Assembly (NCBI GenBank): GCA_017620315.1
Contig: JAFZQQ010000374.1
Location: forward strand, 1-7,926
DNA: 7,926 nucleotides
Reading direction: 5' to 3'
DNA from: Oscillospiraceae bacterium
Lineage (GTDB): Bacteria; Bacillota; Clostridia; Oscillospirales; Oscillospiraceae
Shown one piece after another: positions 6,085 to 7,926 of this stretch. Under the pieces are notes generated by a model. That model did no database searches and was not told the DNA's origin. It was given only the letters and a program-made list of their open reading frames with translations. The position numbers and the translations under genes are program-made. Within the stretch, counting starts at the first letter, position 1, and each line of letters opens with the position of its first letter.

Positions 6085-6092
6085 CCTCCTTT
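6085..6092 (-). promoter_or_regulatory. Ribosome binding site of the TIGR02530 gene
   Basis: AAAGGAGG in the transcript, eight bases before the GTG at 6076. It is what supports the non-ATG start. Confidence 0.88.
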
Positions 6093-6115
6093 CCTTTGCG
6101 TTGTCCCGAAGTCGG

Positions 6116-6706
6116 TCAGCCAAGCGCGCCGTTTTCGTCCGGTACATGCGGATCGCGATCTCCGCTGTCCGTTCCGCTGCCGGTTTCCGTTTCCGCCGTG
6201 GTCGTCCATGCCGAAGACTGCTGCCAGGCCGCGGCGTTGTCCATCTCGCTCTTGGGTATCGAATCGGGGATGGAGCCCACCGCAAGAATGTTCGCGATGT
6301 CGTAGGGCGTGTCCTTATGGTCAAGGAACAGAACCTGCTTGCCGTCCAGCGTTCCCGTACCGGTCACGGTTCCGAGTATCTGCTCGATGGTGCTGCCGTT
6401 TTGCTCGCCGATCGTGACTTCCTTGCCGACGAGGGACGCGGCATAGCTGAGGTTGGTAGAATCGGTGACAAGCGTGGAAAGATTGGTGATCGCCTGAATG
6501 ACCGACATCTGAACCATCTGATTCATCATCTCGGTGGTATCTGCGGTGGAGTCAATGCTCTGGTTCTGGAACTGAGCGACCATGAGCTTGAGGAAATCAT
6601 CCATCACAAGGTCGTTGCCGGCCTTCTTGTTTGTGGAGTTCTCTGCCGTCTTCTGCGCCTGCTGCGAACCGAACACGGTATTGAGGTCAAGGGAAAAATC
6701 ACTCAT
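6116..6706 (-). CDS. flgD: Flagellar hook assembly scaffold protein FlgD
   Basis: Hook-capping protein needed for FlgE polymerisation at the tip. The product is 196 aa. The conserved N-terminal region contains DDFLKLMVAQFQNQ (36-49), the family signature, followed by MMNQMVQMSVIQAITNLSTL (60-79). SLVGKEVTI (91-99) and GTVTGTGTLDGKQVLFLD (112-129) fit the tudor-like part of FlgD. The last 40 residues are low-complexity, rich in Ser, Thr, Gly and Asp. The complete Ig-like domain of longer FlgD proteins is not apparent, so this is a short form. ATG 6706-6704 has a strong ribosome site 8 bases upstream. It lies 27 bp after fliK and 39 bp before the next gene. Confidence 0.94.
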   Translation of the reverse strand: MSDFSLDLNTVFGSQQAQKTAENSTNKKAGNDLVMDDFLKLMVAQFQNQSIDSTADTTEMMNQMVQMSVIQAITNLSTLVTDSTNLSYAASLVGKEVTIGEQNGSTIEQILGTVTGTGTLDGKQVLFLDHKDTPYDIANILAVGSIPDSIPKSEMDNAAAWQQSSAWTTTAETETGSGTDSGDRDPHVPDENGALG

Positions 6707-6714
6707 ATTGTTGT

Positions 6715-6722
6715 CCTCCTTT
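6715..6722 (-). promoter_or_regulatory. Ribosome binding site of flgD
   Basis: AAAGGAGG in the transcript, eight bases before ATG 6706, within the short gap after the fliK stop codon. The same octamer precedes the next two genes. Confidence 0.88.
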
Positions 6723-6733
6723 CATTTCTGTTC

Positions 6734-7926
6734 TTACTGACCGTCGTTGTCCACGAGTCCGAGGCGGAGCTGCTGCAGGAAGTCCTGCGTGTCCTGCCTG
6801 TCGCGGCGGCGGTCGTTCTGCTGCTGTTGCTGCTGTCTGTTGTCCTGCCTGTTCTGGCCGTTGGGATCAAGGAATTGACGCTGCGACTCATCGCTGGGAC
6901 GCACCTGCACCTCGACCTCGTTCTGATTTGTGGGTCTGAGCGCGTTCTGAAGCCCCGCGGTGTTCTTCTCAAGAAGATTTGCCGCGCGCTCCGTGCTGGG
7001 ATGCAGCACGATCTCAAGTCTTCCGTTCTCACCGCGCATGATCTCCACGGTCAGCTTGCCGAGGTTTTCGGGCGTCAGCGTGATCTCCACGCGATCCGCG
7101 TCGGCGCTGTTGACGATGATATCGTCAAGCTCACGGCCGAGCTGCTCGACTCCGTCCTCAGCCTCAAGAGGTATGGGTCTCGGCGCTTCCACGACCTTCG
7201 TCTCAGGCTGCTCCGTTCTTCCGAGTGCCGGTCCGGACTGTGCAAGCTGCGCAGTATCGGTCTCATTCTCCGTGTTCTCCCGTACCTGCGTATGCTCCGC
7301 GCGCCTGACCGTGCGGGTCTGCTCGGGCTGTCTGTCCACGCGCTGCGTGTCCGCTTTCCCGGTCTCTGCGCGTCTGTCGGTCTGCTCGGGAGCTTTTTCG
7401 GTTTCCGCCGCTTTTTGCTCCGGGTCGGCCTTTTGCGTTTCGACCTGCTCCGCCTTGCCGCTATTCACGGTCTCGTGCAGCGGCGCGTTTTCAGTCTCCG
7501 TCGGAAGCTCGTTCCGTACCGTCTGCGTCTCGGCATCTGTCTGCTGCGGGACAGGGATCTCAAGGTTTTCAGGCTTTACGCTCTCCTGCGGCGCTTCCGC
7601 AGCCGGCGTATCCATAGTCAGCTCCGGGATTGCCGTATCTGTCTCCTCGGTCATCGGCTCGATGCGCAGCCCCGGCTGAGGGCCGATCAGCATTGCCGCC
7701 GCAACCGCGAGCCGCTCGCCGTCGGGCTGTGCCGTGGTATCCCCCTGCTCCTGCGTGGGCGTCGTCTTGCCTGTTTTCTCTGTCTTTGCGCTCTTCGTTT
7801 CGCTCTTTCCCTCGCTGCGCCTCTGATTGACCATGCTGTTGAAATCGCGTCCGTCGCTCTCCTTGGGCTTCGCCGTATTGGGATTTGCCGGGACCTGAGC
7901 AGCGGTGTTGACCAAAAGCTGGTCCA
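6734..7926 (-). CDS. fliK: Flagellar hook-length control protein FliK, 5' end at window edge
   Basis: Secreted molecular ruler that measures hook length and switches the export gate to filament substrates. The frame stays open to the window edge (Asp-Gln-Leu-Leu-Val-Asn-Thr). The edge bases TG, read with one missing base, would give an ATG for MDQLLVNTAAQ, so the true start is probably one base outside. A TTG at 7915-7913 is in frame but has no ribosome site. The central 200 residues are a low-complexity Glu/Thr/Gln/Pro/Lys linker, as expected of the ruler. The conserved hook domain (about residues 262-345 counted from the TTG) includes RVEITLTPENLGKLTVEI and RLEIVLHP, the Flg_hook (PF02120) signature. 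A Gln/Arg/Asp-rich tail with six Gln in a row follows. Position directly before flgD fits the usual order. The low-complexity part offers no evidence beyond composition. Confidence 0.92.
   Translation of the reverse strand, partial: DQLLVNTAAQVPANPNTAKPKESDGRDFNSMVNQRRSEGKSETKSAKTEKTGKTTPTQEQGDTTAQPDGERLAVAAAMLIGPQPGLRIEPMTEETDTAIPELTMDTPAAEAPQESVKPENLEIPVPQQTDAETQTVRNELPTETENAPLHETVNSGKAEQVETQKADPEQKAAETEKAPEQTDRRAETGKADTQRVDRQPEQTRTVRRAEHTQVRENTENETDTAQLAQSGPALGRTEQPETKVVEAPRPIPLEAEDGVEQLGRELDDIIVNSADADRVEITLTPENLGKLTVEIMRGENGRLEIVLHPSTERAANLLEKNTAGLQNALRPTNQNEVEVQVRPSDESQRQFLDPNGQNRQDNRQQQQQQNDRRRDRQDTQDFLQQLRLGLVDNDGQ

Noticed and set aside
6960..7679. A Ser/Cys-rich plus-strand frame opposite fliK
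   Set aside because: Its composition is the complement of the low-complexity fliK linker; no start signal or homology is visible.
7913..7915. TTG as the start of fliK
   Set aside because: No ribosome site precedes it, and the frame continues to the edge, where the bases TG probably belong to the true start codon.

Overview
The window is a single block of flagellar genes, all read on the minus strand. In transcription order (high to low coordinates) they are fliK (cut at its 5' end by the window edge), flgD, a TIGR02530-type flagellar operon protein, flgE, flbD/swrD, motA, motB, fliM and fliY (cut at its 3' end). The largest gap between genes is under 100 bp, fliM and fliY overlap, and no terminator or convincing promoter is visible. 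The window therefore looks like the interior of one long fla/che operon.

Organism: gene order (flgE-flbD-mot-fliM-fliY), a CheC-like FliY in place of a plain FliN, the TIGR02530 gene between flgD and flgE, and AAAGGAGG ribosome binding sites all point to a Gram-positive of the class Clostridia. The FlgE N-terminus (MTGSMYAAVSGLKSHMNALN) and the MotB C-terminal style resemble Oscillospiraceae/Ruminococcaceae proteins as I remember them. Base composition is fairly GC-rich for that group. The genus cannot be decided from sequence alone.

Layout: 6116-7926 holds hook-length control (FliK) and the hook scaffold (FlgD). 5690-6076 is the conserved flagellar operon protein of unknown role. 4175-5602 is the hook protein FlgE, with a hairpin in its leader (5635-5661) and a perfect 15-bp hairpin after its stop codon (4105-4138). 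2105-4077 is a motor-power module: SwrD/FlbD, then the stator pair MotA and MotB. 1-2066 is the switch: FliM and FliY, the rotor proteins that receive CheY-P, with FliY also dephosphorylating it.

How they work together: FlgD and FlgE build the hook, with length monitored by FliK. MotA/MotB drive ions across the membrane against a rotor whose C-ring includes FliM and FliY. CheY-P binds FliM (and FliY) to change rotation.

The most interesting signal is in FliY. The N-terminal CheY-docking peptide seen in Bacillus FliY is absent. Instead, the Ala/Pro/Gly linker after the CheC-like domain carries three tandem copies of a peptide closely resembling the FliM CheY-P docking motif, and the array may continue past the window edge. 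Other points are the lack of fliL between motB and fliM, a GHTD-to-GHTA change in MotB, homopolymeric Asn/Gln runs in three proteins, and an internal mini-repeat in FlgE.
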